From positions 14,339-52,215 of the forward strand of contig CACYLI010000011.1 of assembly GCA_902775285.1 (NCBI GenBank): DNA of 37,877 bases. Reading direction: 5' to 3'. A program made the translations under genes and the position numbers. Below, in pieces: positions 1 through 7,674 of the stretch. The notes beneath the pieces were generated by a model. The model ran no database searches. It saw nothing but the letters and a program-made list of their open reading frames with translations, and was not told the DNA's origin. Source of the DNA: an uncultured Erysipelotrichaceae bacterium (GTDB taxonomy: Bacteria; Bacillota_I; Bacilli_A; RF39; UBA660). Every line of letters begins with the position of its first letter. Positions within the stretch are counted from its first letter, which is position 1.

Positions 1-77
1 GTTTATTCAAGATGTAAAAGTGGATGTTCAAACTCATTAGATTTGACTGGAAGAAGTGAATTAGAATACTATATTAA
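1..77 (+). repeat. 77-nt exact direct repeat, copy A
   Basis: Bases 1-77 are identical to bases 777-853, and the match breaks at the next base (a versus c). The repeat encodes the conserved Cys-containing segment of the prepilin family. It starts at the very first base of the window. See copy B and the related finding about a possible assembly-graph edge. Confidence 0.95.
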
Positions 78-579
78 ATTAAATCAAAGTGGAGAAGTAG
101 TAGAATACTATGCAACAGATGGAACTTTCCAGTATGGCTATGAAGGAAATGGATTAAAAATAAAAGATATTAATGGAGTGCAAAAAGTATCAGGTACTTC
201 AAAAATAACTATCAATAATAATAATGTTCTAATTGATGGAAATCAAAGACCATCAAAATTTTATGTAGATGGTAATACTTATTATTATATTGAAGGCATG
301 ACTTGGGCACAATGGCTTGAAACTGACTATAATAATGGAACATTTACAAAAACTAATTATTTTGAAAATATGCATAATGATAAAACTGGGACAGATAATT
401 TTACTTATATTTCAGATAATGAGTATTTTGTTGCTCTGTCTAGAATACTAGCCTATGGGTGCAATAATTCAACTTTGTATTCATATAAATTGTTAGAAAA
501 AAGTATTGGTGGTTATGTAAATATTAATGAAGTTATTAAATCAGATAATTATGGTTTATCGGGAGGTGCATTTTGTTAA
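1..579 (+). CDS. Prepilin-like protein, 5' end cut by window edge
   Basis: The reading frame is open from base 1, so the gene starts upstream. The first visible residues (VYSRCKSGCSNSLDLTGR) match the region about 60 residues into the two other prepilin-like genes here (573 and 17254). The missing part is therefore expected to hold the type III (prepilin) signal and N-terminal helix. The shared region runs to about residue 60 and is followed by a C-terminal part unlike the other copies: a short stretch with the pattern GMTWAQWLETDYN and an end with GGYVNINEVI. It has several Cys. It overlaps the next prepilin gene by 7 nt, so the two are probably co-translated. The surface or pseudopilin role is inferred from the shared segment only. 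The C-terminal part resembles a short module I recall from Firmicutes surface and phage proteins, but I cannot assign a function. Confidence 0.7.
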   Translation, partial: VYSRCKSGCSNSLDLTGRSELEYYIKLNQSGEVVEYYATDGTFQYGYEGNGLKIKDINGVQKVSGTSKITINNNNVLIDGNQRPSKFYVDGNTYYYIEGMTWAQWLETDYNNGTFTKTNYFENMHNDKTGTDNFTYISDNEYFVALSRILAYGCNNSTLYSYKLLEKSIGGYVNINEVIKSDNYGLSGGAFC

Positions 580-1339
580 ATAGAAAAGGATTTACGCTTG
601 TTGAATTACTTGCAGTAATCGCAATACTTGCAATACTTGTAATAATTGCACTACCAAATGTAATGGGAATGTTTAATACAGCAAAAGAGAATAGCTTTAA
701 GACAGAAATTAAAGAGATATTTAAAACAGCAGAACAAACTTGGATAAATGATAGTATGTTTAATAGTGGAGAAAAAGTTTATTCAAGATGTAAAAGTGGA
801 TGTTCAAACTCATTAGATTTGACTGGAAGAAGTGAATTAGAATACTATATTAACTTAAAATAGAAGAAATAAATGATGTTGAAAAAGTAGCAAATGCAAG
901 TAATAAAGTAGTGATAAATGGAAGTACAAATACAAATAATAACTATTTAAATTCAACATTTTGTATGAATGATTCAGGAGTAAAAATACAAGTTCCTATG
1001 AGAAGTAATATGACATGGAAATCATATATAGACTATATAAAAAATAATTATAATAGTTTAGATAAGTTTAATTATTATATTCATGCTGTTTGTAATGATA
1101 CTAATTGTTATTATGATGAAAATAATATGAATACATATAAAGATAACCCTAGTTATAAATCTTATTATTATATTTCATATGATGATAATATAATAGCAAG
1201 AGAAGTAAGAGAAGGTTGGAAAGTTTTCTATGAATTTGAAGCTGAAGGAGAAGTTACTGATATTAAGGATATTGATTTAGAAAATACTATAATACAAGAT
1301 AGTTCTCATGGATGTTATCAATGGGGTGAAATGGAATAA
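573..1339 (+). pseudogene. Prepilin-like gene broken by a 1-nt contraction in an A tract
   Basis: It begins at TTG 573 with a GGGAGGTG ribosome site just upstream. It encodes a clear prepilin start: LNRKG followed by FTLVELLAVIAILAILVIIA, with G/F cleavage and Glu at +5. The frame stops at 861-863. The next frame is open from 863 to 1339 and continues the family pattern (EEINDVEKVANASNKVVING), as in the intact gene at 17254. Compared with that copy, the run after 'ctt' at 857-860 has four A instead of five. About 25 codons present in the other copies are also missing here. Restoring one A would give a protein of about 255 residues. The C-terminal part has a GMTW-like module (NMTWKSYIDYIKNNYN) and five Cys. 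This is either a phase-variable gene, a true pseudogene or a base-call error. The second fragment could only start alone from GTG 911. Confidence 0.8.
777..853 (+). repeat. 77-nt exact direct repeat, copy B
   Basis: Identical base for base to window positions 1-77. Lies inside the second prepilin gene and ends just before the deletion and frameshift that break it. Confidence 0.95.
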
Positions 1340-1351
1340 TTATTATTTTAT

Positions 1352-1380
1352 TTGACAATTTGTTAGCAATGATGTAATAT
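1352..1380 (+). promoter_or_regulatory. Sigma-A promoter of hisS leader
   Basis: TTGACA at 1352-1357 and TAATAT at 1375-1380 are separated by 17 nt. This is close to the sigma-A consensus. Transcription would start near 1387, just before the leader ORF. Confidence 0.8.
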
Positions 1381-1405
1381 TAATAATCAAGAAAGAAGGA
1401 AAAAT

Positions 1406-1483
1406 ATGATGAAATTATTTAATAATAATTTTAATAATCATCAAGTTCATAATAATGAACCTTCTTTGTTGTGTTTAAATTAG
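1406..1483 (+). CDS. Putative 25-residue leader peptide upstream of hisS
   Basis: A short ORF with two consecutive ATG codons lies behind a good ribosome site (AAGAAGGA, 1393-1400). It encodes MMKLFNNNFNNHQVHNNEP followed by SLLCLN, and stops at TAG 1481-1483. Eight of 25 codons are Asn (all AAT) and two are His (CAT). It lies between a strong promoter and a terminator hairpin in front of hisS, which is the layout of a transcription attenuator leader. Its ribosome-site region (AAAGAAGG, 1392-1399) can pair with CCTTCTTT (1460-1467) inside the ORF. The regulatory role is inference. It could also be a chance ORF in AT-rich sequence, though promoter, ribosome site and terminator all line up. Confidence 0.5.
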   Translation: MMKLFNNNFNNHQVHNNEPSLLCLN

Positions 1484-1543
1484 AAATATCAAAAAAATAT
1501 TAAAATATAAGATTATATGATATTTCATATAATCTTTTTATTT
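1483..1543 (+). terminator. Terminator/possible attenuator hairpin before hisS
   Basis: A 12-bp perfect stem, AAGATTATATGA (1509-1520) with TCATATAATCTT (1525-1536) and loop TATT, is followed by a T-rich run. Upstream GAAATATCA (1483-1491), which starts at the last base of the leader stop codon, is fully complementary to TGATATTTC (1518-1526) in the top and loop of this hairpin. That gives a possible competing pairing. Because it covers only the upper part of the stem, the antitermination effect is uncertain. Confidence 0.65.
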
Positions 1544-1592
1544 AAAACAAATATAAAAAATGTTAAAATATTTATAGTTAGGAGTGAAAAGT

Positions 1593-2909
1593 ATGAATAA
1601 AACTGAACCTAAAACTTTATCTGGTTTTATGGAATTATATCCAAATGAACAAGTATTATTTAATAGTATGAAAAGTATTATAGAGTCTACTTATAAAAGC
1701 TATGGTTATTTTCCATTAGATACACCAGTTATTGAGTACTCTGAAGTATTACTTGCTAAGGCAGGTGGAGAAACTGAAAAACAAATATATAGATTTGAAA
1801 AGGGAGATAATGATTTATCATTACGTTTTGATTTAACAGTACCTTTAGCTAAATATGTAGCTAAAAGACAAAATGAACTTGTTTTTCCTTTTAAAAGATA
1901 TCAAATAGGAAAAGTATTTCGTGGTGAAAGACCTCAAAAAGGAAGATTTAGAGAGTTTTATCAATGTGATATAGATGTAATAGGAGATACAGAATTATCA
2001 CTTAAATATGATTCTGAAATTATTAGTATAATTAATGATATATTTACTAAATTAAATATAGGTAAGTTTGTAATAAGAATTAATAATAGAAAAATACTTA
2101 GTGGTTTTTTCGAAAGTTTAGGATTAAGTGATAAAGTTACTGATATATTAAGAATAGTAGATAAATTAGAAAAAATTGGAGAAGAAGAAGTTAAAAAAGA
2201 ATTATCAAATTTAGGAGTAAATGAGAAAAGCCAAAATAGTATTATTTCATTTATGAATATAGGTGGATCTGCTTTTGAAAAACTAGATGTTTTAAAAAAT
2301 TATTGTAATAATGAAACATTCTTATCTGGAGTTAGTGAATTAGAAAGTGTATTAGAAGATTTAGTATTAAGAAGAATTCCAAGTACAAATTATGATGTCG
2401 ATTTATCTATAGCTCGTGGACTTGATTATTATACTGGTAGTGTTTTTGAAACAAAACTAATAGATTATCCAAATATTGGAAGTGTTTGTTCTGGTGGAAG
2501 ATATGATAATTTAGCTGAATACTATACAGATGCTCACTTGCCAGGTGTTGGTATTTCAATCGGACTTACTAGGCTTTTTTATCAATTAGTAGAGTCTAAT
2601 ATAATTAAAGTTGAAAATGCAAGTTCTAGTGATATAATGATAATACCAATGTGTGAAGATTATAAATATATTTATGAAGTAAATAATATGTTATTAAGTT
2701 ATGGTATTAATACAAATATATGTTATTTAGAAAAGGGATTTAAGCAAAAAATGAGATATGCTGATAGAATGAAAAATAAATATATTGTAATTATTGGAGA
2801 AGATGAAGTAAATAAAAAAACTATTGTTTTAAAAAATATGATTGATGGTAATCAATTAGAATTAAATATAAATGAATTAGAAAGTATAAAAAATATGATA
2901 GGTGATTAA
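1593..2909 (+). CDS. hisS: Histidyl-tRNA synthetase
   Basis: Class II synthetase that charges tRNA-His with histidine in the cytoplasm. Seen in order: the N-terminal motif-1 region (FMELYPNEQ), the ATP/motif 2 region (LRFDLTVPLAKY, then FRGERPQKGRFREFYQCD), the HisRS-specific ARGLDYYTGSVFE, and SGGRYDN with motif 3 (GVGISIGLTRLF), followed by a C-terminal anticodon-binding domain. Its 438 residues are normal for bacteria. I prefer ATG 1593, which is 8 nt after AGGAG (1580-1584). The upstream in-frame GTG at 1584 overlaps the ribosome site. It is expressed from the promoter at 1352 through the leader and hairpin region. Three small genes follow with no terminator between, so they probably share the transcript. 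Confidence 0.95.
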   Translation: MNKTEPKTLSGFMELYPNEQVLFNSMKSIIESTYKSYGYFPLDTPVIEYSEVLLAKAGGETEKQIYRFEKGDNDLSLRFDLTVPLAKYVAKRQNELVFPFKRYQIGKVFRGERPQKGRFREFYQCDIDVIGDTELSLKYDSEIISIINDIFTKLNIGKFVIRINNRKILSGFFESLGLSDKVTDILRIVDKLEKIGEEEVKKELSNLGVNEKSQNSIISFMNIGGSAFEKLDVLKNYCNNETFLSGVSELESVLEDLVLRRIPSTNYDVDLSIARGLDYYTGSVFETKLIDYPNIGSVCSGGRYDNLAEYYTDAHLPGVGISIGLTRLFYQLVESNIIKVENASSSDIMIIPMCEDYKYIYEVNNMLLSYGINTNICYLEKGFKQKMRYADRMKNKYIVIIGEDEVNKKTIVLKNMIDGNQLELNINELESIKNMIGD

Positions 2910-3227
2910 ATGAAAGATGCTATTGAAACATTAGAAAGTATAAGTGATGAAATTGATGATGTTTATATATCAGATAGTTTATATAATGAATTAAAATTAA
3001 GCACTCCAAGTGTAACTTTATGGTTTTATGATAAAGTATTAAATGTTACATCAACATTAGAATATAATACAGAATATAAAGATAAAGGATTTGTTTATAA
3101 AGTATGTGACATATATGATATTGATTTATTAAAAGATATATTTAAATCATTAAATGAAGCTAGTTCTAGTAATGTTAAAATAAAAAATTTACTTGGAATA
3201 TTTAGTAGAGCTAATGTAATAGAATAA
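2910..3227 (+). CDS. Small protein of unknown function, paralogue 1 of 3
   Basis: The 105-residue product has no function I recognise. Its ATG directly abuts the hisS stop codon, so it is likely translated by coupling. The core has the pattern SLYNELKLSTPSVTLWFYD then LNVTSTLEYN. The gene at 3615 has the same pattern (SVFRELTLDYPSIVLWLKD then LNITSKKDYN), and the gene at 3248 has a looser version. These three look like tandem duplicates. No signal peptide, membrane helix, Cys/His cluster or catalytic motif is visible. It is acidic and probably cytosolic. Confidence 0.75.
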   Translation: MKDAIETLESISDEIDDVYISDSLYNELKLSTPSVTLWFYDKVLNVTSTLEYNTEYKDKGFVYKVCDIYDIDLLKDIFKSLNEASSSNVKIKNLLGIFSRANVIE

Positions 3228-3247
3228 TTAATATATAGGGTGGTTTT

Positions 3248-3622
3248 ATGAAAGGTATAAGTTATTTAAAAAAAATATTAGAAGATAATGTACAATGTGA
3301 TGTTGAATCAAGAATAGTAGTATCAATGAAAATAGCATTAAATCAAAATAATGAAGAAACTGCTGTTATGTGGTATAATCCAATGAATGAAATACACATT
3401 ACTACAAAAGATGAATTTTTGGAAAATGTTAAATTAAGTAATCATTATTATAGAATTAGTGAAGAAAATATTATTCTAGAAATTAATGGTGTTGATAAAA
3501 TAAATGAAATAACTGATTTAATAATAGAGTGTTATTTAAATGACGAGAATTATGATGTAATGATTTGTAATTTAATAAATAAACTTGAAAATAATAGAAA
3601 GTTAGAATTAAAAAATGAATAG
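3248..3622 (+). CDS. Small protein of unknown function, paralogue 2 of 3
   Basis: The 124-residue product lies 20 nt after the previous gene behind a GGGTGG ribosome site. It starts with the ISYLKKILEDN type of helix. A central VMWYNPMNEIHITTKDEF aligns with the LW..D..LN.TS..EYN core of its neighbours. It ends with ICNLINKLE, comparable to LSNLINIFD in the gene at 3615. It is the most diverged of the three. It overlaps the next gene by 8 nt, which argues for co-expression. No enzyme motif or membrane segment is visible. Function is unknown. Confidence 0.72.
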   Translation: MKGISYLKKILEDNVQCDVESRIVVSMKIALNQNNEETAVMWYNPMNEIHITTKDEFLENVKLSNHYYRISEENIILEINGVDKINEITDLIIECYLNDENYDVMICNLINKLENNRKLELKNE

Positions 3623-3947
3623 TTTAGATTATTTAAAAGAATTATATTATAAAAATTTTAGTATTAATCTAAGTAGTAGTGTATTTAGAGAATTAACATT
3701 AGATTATCCTAGTATAGTATTGTGGCTAAAAGATAATGATTTAAATATTACATCAAAAAAAGATTATAATGCATATAAATATTATGATTCATCTATTATT
3801 AAATTATATGAAGTAAGTGATTATGAAAAAATAATACTAATATATAGAATTGCTGCTTTTAAATATAAATATGATAGTGAAGAAATTCTTTCTAATCTAA
3901 TTAATATATTTGATGAAAAAGAACTTAAAAAAATTGACAATAAATAA
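3615..3947 (+). CDS. Small protein of unknown function, paralogue 3 of 3
   Basis: The 110-residue product overlaps the end of the previous gene. It shares with the gene at 2910 the order S-S-hydrophobic-x-x-EL-x-L-x-x-PS-x-x-LW-x-x-D-x-x-LN-x-TS-x-x-x-YN. The C-terminal half is helical and Lys/Glu/Ile rich. The 3' end of this gene contains the consensus promoter of the next operon (TTGACA at 3934-3939). No terminator separates it from the T-box region, so read-through from hisS may also reach the T-box. Function is not recognised. Confidence 0.72.
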   Translation: MNSLDYLKELYYKNFSINLSSSVFRELTLDYPSIVLWLKDNDLNITSKKDYNAYKYYDSSIIKLYEVSDYEKIILIYRIAAFKYKYDSEEILSNLINIFDEKELKKIDNK

Positions 3948-3962
3948 TCAAAAAAGTATAAT
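3934..3962 (+). promoter_or_regulatory. Consensus sigma-A promoter of the asnS-gatCAB operon
   Basis: TTGACA (3934-3939), a 17-nt spacer and TATAAT (3957-3962) match the consensus in both boxes. The -35 lies inside the end of the preceding CDS. Transcription would start just before the T-box leader. Confidence 0.9.
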
Positions 3963-3967
3963 TAAAA

Positions 3968-4180
3968 TCGTTAAAGCGTTGAAGTGGAGAAGTAATATAT
4001 AAATGTTTTATAGAAAGTTAGTGGTTGATGGAAACTAATAAACTATATATATGAATAACACCACTGAGTAAAGTGATGAAATTTAAGTAGTCATTTTCGG
4101 GTCTTCCGTTATAATAATTAAGTAAAATAAAGGGATGGTACCGTCTTATTGACTCCTTAATACCATTCCTTTTTATTTTT
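3968..4180 (+). promoter_or_regulatory. T-box riboswitch, Asn (AAC) specifier
   Basis: A tRNA-sensing leader controls the operon downstream. Seen: the stem I base AGTGG (3983-3987) pairing with CCACT (4061-4065), and an AG-bulge region near 4012-4038 (GAAAGTTAGTGG). The specifier loop reads GAATAACA with AAC at 4057-4059. The T-box sequence AAAGGGATGGTACCGTC starts at 4129. A terminator stem AAAGGGATGGTA pairs with TACCATTCCTTT, then a T run ends near 4180. The AAC specifier matches uncharged tRNA-Asn and fits asnS in the operon. When tRNA-Asn is uncharged, the antiterminator should form and the operon is expressed. Confidence 0.93.
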
Positions 4181-4193
4181 AAGGAGAATAGTT

Positions 4194-4544
4194 ATGAAAC
4201 ATTATATGAAATTAAAAAGCGATCCATTTGAAAGAATAAAAAATGGAAGAAAAAAAATAGAAATAAGATTATATGATGAAAAAAGACAAAAAGTAAAAGA
4301 AGATGATTTAATTGAATTTACAAATTTAGAAAGTAATGAAAAATTAGTTACTAAAGTTATTAAAATACATAGATTTAATACTTTTAAAGATTTATTTAAT
4401 CATTTTGATTATAAAATGTTTGGTCATGATGAAAAAATAGATTATAAAAGAATGTATGAATATTATAGTAAAGAAGAAGAACAAAAATATGGGGTTGTTG
4501 GAATAGAAATTAAGTTATTAGGAGATGAAAAAAATGGATATTAA
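4194..4544 (+). CDS. ASCH-domain RNA-binding-like protein
   Basis: The 116-residue product has the ASCH pattern near the N-terminus: a KNGRKKIEIRLYDEKRQ segment followed by an acidic DDLIEFTN strand, and an end with YGVVGIEIKLL. ASCH domains are small beta-barrels related to PUA folds, thought to bind RNA or modified nucleosides. The substrate here is unknown. It is the first gene behind the Asn T-box and has a strong AAGGAG site (4181-4186). It overlaps asnS by 11 nt, so it is co-expressed with Asn-tRNA formation. That context suggests a link to tRNA or translation, but this is inference. Confidence 0.85.
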   Translation: MKHYMKLKSDPFERIKNGRKKIEIRLYDEKRQKVKEDDLIEFTNLESNEKLVTKVIKIHRFNTFKDLFNHFDYKMFGHDEKIDYKRMYEYYSKEEEQKYGVVGIEIKLLGDEKNGY

Positions 4545-5913
4545 AGATTTATGTGAAAGCATTAAAAAATATGAAGGAAAAGAAGTAACATTAGAAGGAT
4601 GGGTTAGAAACAATAGAAATCAATCTAATTTTGGATTTATAGATTTTAATGATGGAACTTATTTTAAAAGTTTTCAAATAGTTTATGATAAAGATTTAAA
4701 AGATTTTGATATGGTTAGTAAGATAAGAGTTGGATCTGCTTTAAGAGTTTGTGGAAAAATTGTTAAATCAGAAGGAAGTAATCAAAGTCATGAAATGAAA
4801 GCAACTAGTGTAGAAGTACTTGGAGATTCAAGTGAAGATTATCCAATTCAACCAAAAAGACACACTAGAGAATTCTTAAGAGAAGTAGCATATCTTAGAC
4901 CTAGAACAAATTTATTTAATGCAGTATTTAGAGTTAGAAGTGTTGCTGCTCAAGCAATACATGAATATTTTCAAAGTCATAATTATGTTTATTTTCATAG
5001 TCCAATTATAACAGGAGCAGATTGCGAAGGTTCTGATCAAATGTTCAAAATAACTACATTTGATTTTAATGATTTACCTAAAGATGAAAAAGGAAAAGTA
5101 GATTTTAAAAAAGATTTATTTGGTAAAAAAGCATATATTACTGGAAGTGGCCAATTACATGGAGAAACATTTGCTATGTGTTATAAAAAAATATATACAT
5201 TTGGACCAACTATGAGAACTGAAAAATCTAATACTAAAACACATGCTAATGAATTCTGGATGATTGAACCAGAAGTAGCATTCTGTGATATTGAAGGTAT
5301 TATGGATATTGAAGAAGAAATGCTTAAATTTATTATTAATTATGTAATGGAAAAGTGTCCACTTGAAATGGAATTCTTTGATAAGTTTGTTGAAAAAGGT
5401 TTAATAGAAAAATTAAATAAAGTTAAAAACAGTAAATTTGTAAGAATTACACATCATGATGCTATTAAGTTATTAAAAGAAGCTAAAGTTAAATGGGAAT
5501 TTGAACCTGATTATAATGAAGATATAGCTAAAGAACATGAAAGATATATTACAGAGTATTATGATGGACCTGTATTTATTAAAGATTGGCCAAAAGATAT
5601 TAAAGCATTTTACATGAAATTAAATGATGATAATAAAACTGTTGCAGGAGTAGATTTAGAAGTACCAGGAGCAGGAGAATTAATTGGTGGAAGTCAAAGA
5701 GAAGATGATTATGATAAATTAATTAAGAGAATGAAAGAAATGAATATACCACAAGATGATTTAGTATGGTACACTAATCTTAGAAGATTTGGAGGATGTT
5801 ATCATTCTGGATTTGGACTTGGATTTGAAAGACTTATTATGTATTTAACAGGTGTTGATAATATTAGAGATGTTATTCCATATCCAAGAACTCCAAATAG
5901 TTGTGATTATTAG
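4534..5913 (+). CDS. asnS: Asparaginyl-tRNA synthetase
   Basis: Class IIb synthetase charging tRNA-Asn. It has an N-terminal OB-fold (VTLEGWVRNNRNQSNFGFIDFNDG) for anticodon binding, then the catalytic core. Motif 2 is in YTFGPTMRTEKSNTKTHANEFWMIEPE and motif 3 is GFGLGFERLIMYLTG. The product is 459 residues from ATG 4534, 9 nt after AGGAG (4520-4524). The in-frame ATG at 4525 sits directly on the ribosome site and is unlikely. The segment between GADCEGSDQMF and SGQLHGETFAM contains an insertion of about 35 residues, a known variant of bacterial AsnRS. The C-terminus is PRTPNSCDY rather than the more usual PRTPGxAEF. Confidence 0.95.
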   Translation: MDIKDLCESIKKYEGKEVTLEGWVRNNRNQSNFGFIDFNDGTYFKSFQIVYDKDLKDFDMVSKIRVGSALRVCGKIVKSEGSNQSHEMKATSVEVLGDSSEDYPIQPKRHTREFLREVAYLRPRTNLFNAVFRVRSVAAQAIHEYFQSHNYVYFHSPIITGADCEGSDQMFKITTFDFNDLPKDEKGKVDFKKDLFGKKAYITGSGQLHGETFAMCYKKIYTFGPTMRTEKSNTKTHANEFWMIEPEVAFCDIEGIMDIEEEMLKFIINYVMEKCPLEMEFFDKFVEKGLIEKLNKVKNSKFVRITHHDAIKLLKEAKVKWEFEPDYNEDIAKEHERYITEYYDGPVFIKDWPKDIKAFYMKLNDDNKTVAGVDLEVPGAGELIGGSQREDDYDKLIKRMKEMNIPQDDLVWYTNLRRFGGCYHSGFGLGFERLIMYLTGVDNIRDVIPYPRTPNSCDY

Positions 5914-5921
5914 GAGGAATT

Positions 5922-6221
5922 ATGGCAAGTTTTACAAAAAGTCAAATTGAAAAATATGCTTCTGATTTACTTATTGGATTAAGTGAAGATGAAGTTAAAA
6001 TGATACAAGAAGAATTTGATTTAATTGAAGAAAATATGAATTTAATTAATAAAATACCAAATATTAAAGATATCGAACCACAAAGTTTTCCTTTTGAAAT
6101 GGAAGTAAGTGATCTAAGAGATGATGAAATTGAAGGAGAAGAAATAGAAATAAATACACTGCTTAGAAATTGTGACCAAGTAGAAGGAAGAGAAGTAGAA
6201 GTTCCAAAGGTGGTGGGATAA
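5922..6221 (+). CDS. gatC: Asp/Glu-tRNA amidotransferase subunit C
   Basis: GatC, 99 residues, is the small subunit that stabilises GatA in the GatCAB complex. GatCAB converts Glu-tRNA-Gln (and in some species Asp-tRNA-Asn) to the amidated form. Typical features are the helical start (KSQIEKYASDLLIGLSEDE) and a C-terminal tail with LRDDEIE and REVEVPKVVG that in relatives wraps GatA. A strong AGGAGG site overlaps the end of asnS. The stop overlaps the gatA ATG by one base (TAATG). Since asnS is present, the main job here is probably Gln-tRNA formation. Confidence 0.9.
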   Translation: MASFTKSQIEKYASDLLIGLSEDEVKMIQEEFDLIEENMNLINKIPNIKDIEPQSFPFEMEVSDLRDDEIEGEEIEINTLLRNCDQVEGREVEVPKVVG

Positions 6222-7672
6222 TGATTAAAGATGGAATTGTAGATTTACATAAAAAATTAGAAAGTGGAGAAATAAAAGAAGAAGATTTAGTAAAAAAGTC
6301 TATTGAATGTTGTCACGAAGTACAAGATAAAACAAATGCTTTTGTTACAATAATAGATGATGCTAAAAGTGAAAAAGTAAATAGTGATTTATTATCTGGT
6401 ATTCCATATGGAATAAAAGATATTTTCTCTACAAAAGATATTTTATCAACAGGTAGTAGTAATACATTAAAAGATTATGTTCCATTTTTTGATGCTACTT
6501 GTGTTAAAAACTTAAAAAGTCATGGTTGTGTTGGAGTGGCTAAAACTGTTCTTGATGAACTTGGTATGGGTGGTACTGGTACAACAGGACATACTGGAAG
6601 TGTCCATAATCCTTGGGATTTAAATAGAATGACTGCTGGAAGTAGTGCTGGAAGTGCTGCTAGTGTTGCATGCGGATGTTATCCTTTTGCACTTGGTAGT
6701 GATACAGGAGACTCTATTAGAAAACCAGCTGCATATTGTGGAATAGTTGGATATAAACCAACATATGGAATGATTTCTAGATATGGAATGTTTCAATTTG
6801 CATCTTCTCTAGATACAGTAGGAGTATTATCACGTAGTGTAGAAGATGCAGCTATAGTAGTAGATGGAATGAAGGGTATTGATGAAAATGATATGACTTC
6901 ATGGGATTCAAGTGATATTCATCTATATGGATCATTAAATAAAGATGTAAAAAATAAAAAATTATTTTATATAAAAGAAGTATGTGATATTGAAAACTAT
7001 GATAATCCTAGTGAAGAGTTAAAGAGTCATTTAGAAAACTTTAAGAAGACACTTGATATTTGTGAAAGTTTAGGTATGAGTGTAGAAGGAGTGAGTATTG
7101 ATAAAACATTACTTAATGCATTACCTTCAGTATATGTAGTTATTTCTTGTGCAGAAGCTACAAGTAATATGTCTAATTTAACTGGTATTTCTTTTGGACC
7201 AAGAGGAAAAGGAAATAATCCAGAAGAAATGATTAAGGATCATAGAACTCATGGATTTAGTCCATTAATTAAAAGAAGATTTGTAATTGGTTCATATGTT
7301 TTACAAAGTGAAAATCAGGAAAAATATTTCTTAAATGCTAAAAGAGTTAGAAGAATGATAGTTGATAAAATGAATGAATTATTTGAAAAGTATGACGCTA
7401 TGATTGCTCCAGTTGGAACAGGACCTGCTAAGTATTTGGATGATAGTAAGAATATTTTAAGTAAAGATACAAGTGTACTAGAAGAATTATTACAAATTGG
7501 TAATTATGGAGGGTATCCAAGTATTACAATACCTAATGGATTTGTATCATCTTTACCAGTTGGTATAAACATTACAGGTAGTGTTAAAGATGATCAAAAT
7601 GTATTAAATATTGCATATGCTTTAGAAAGTAAAATGGAATATAAAAATCAATTAGCAAAGGAGGTTAAATAA
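6221..7672 (+). CDS. gatA: Asp/Glu-tRNA amidotransferase subunit A (divergent)
   Basis: Amidase-signature enzyme that releases ammonia from glutamine for GatB. The Ser-cisSer-Lys triad is present: Lys66 in YGIKD, the serines in AGSSAGSAA (about 140-146) and Ser165 in GSDTGDSIRKPA. It has 483 residues, the normal length. Several spots differ from the textbook sequence. GGSIR is GDSIR just before the nucleophile, the FAMGSS loop is LGMGGTGTTGHTG, and the late PTxPTPAF/NLAGLP part reads APVGTGPAKYL and GNYGGYPS. Activity is still likely given operon context and intact triad, but glutamine binding may differ. The ribosome site lies within the end of gatC. Confidence 0.9.
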   Translation: MIKDGIVDLHKKLESGEIKEEDLVKKSIECCHEVQDKTNAFVTIIDDAKSEKVNSDLLSGIPYGIKDIFSTKDILSTGSSNTLKDYVPFFDATCVKNLKSHGCVGVAKTVLDELGMGGTGTTGHTGSVHNPWDLNRMTAGSSAGSAASVACGCYPFALGSDTGDSIRKPAAYCGIVGYKPTYGMISRYGMFQFASSLDTVGVLSRSVEDAAIVVDGMKGIDENDMTSWDSSDIHLYGSLNKDVKNKKLFYIKEVCDIENYDNPSEELKSHLENFKKTLDICESLGMSVEGVSIDKTLLNALPSVYVVISCAEATSNMSNLTGISFGPRGKGNNPEEMIKDHRTHGFSPLIKRRFVIGSYVLQSENQEKYFLNAKRVRRMIVDKMNELFEKYDAMIAPVGTGPAKYLDDSKNILSKDTSVLEELLQIGNYGGYPSITIPNGFVSSLPVGINITGSVKDDQNVLNIAYALESKMEYKNQLAKEVK

Positions 7673-7674
7673 TC

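Noticed and set aside
6713..6736. GatA as an inactive pseudo-enzyme because of GDS instead of GGS
   Set aside because: Lys66, the cis-Ser segment and Ser165 are all present and the gene is intact in a full gatCAB operon.
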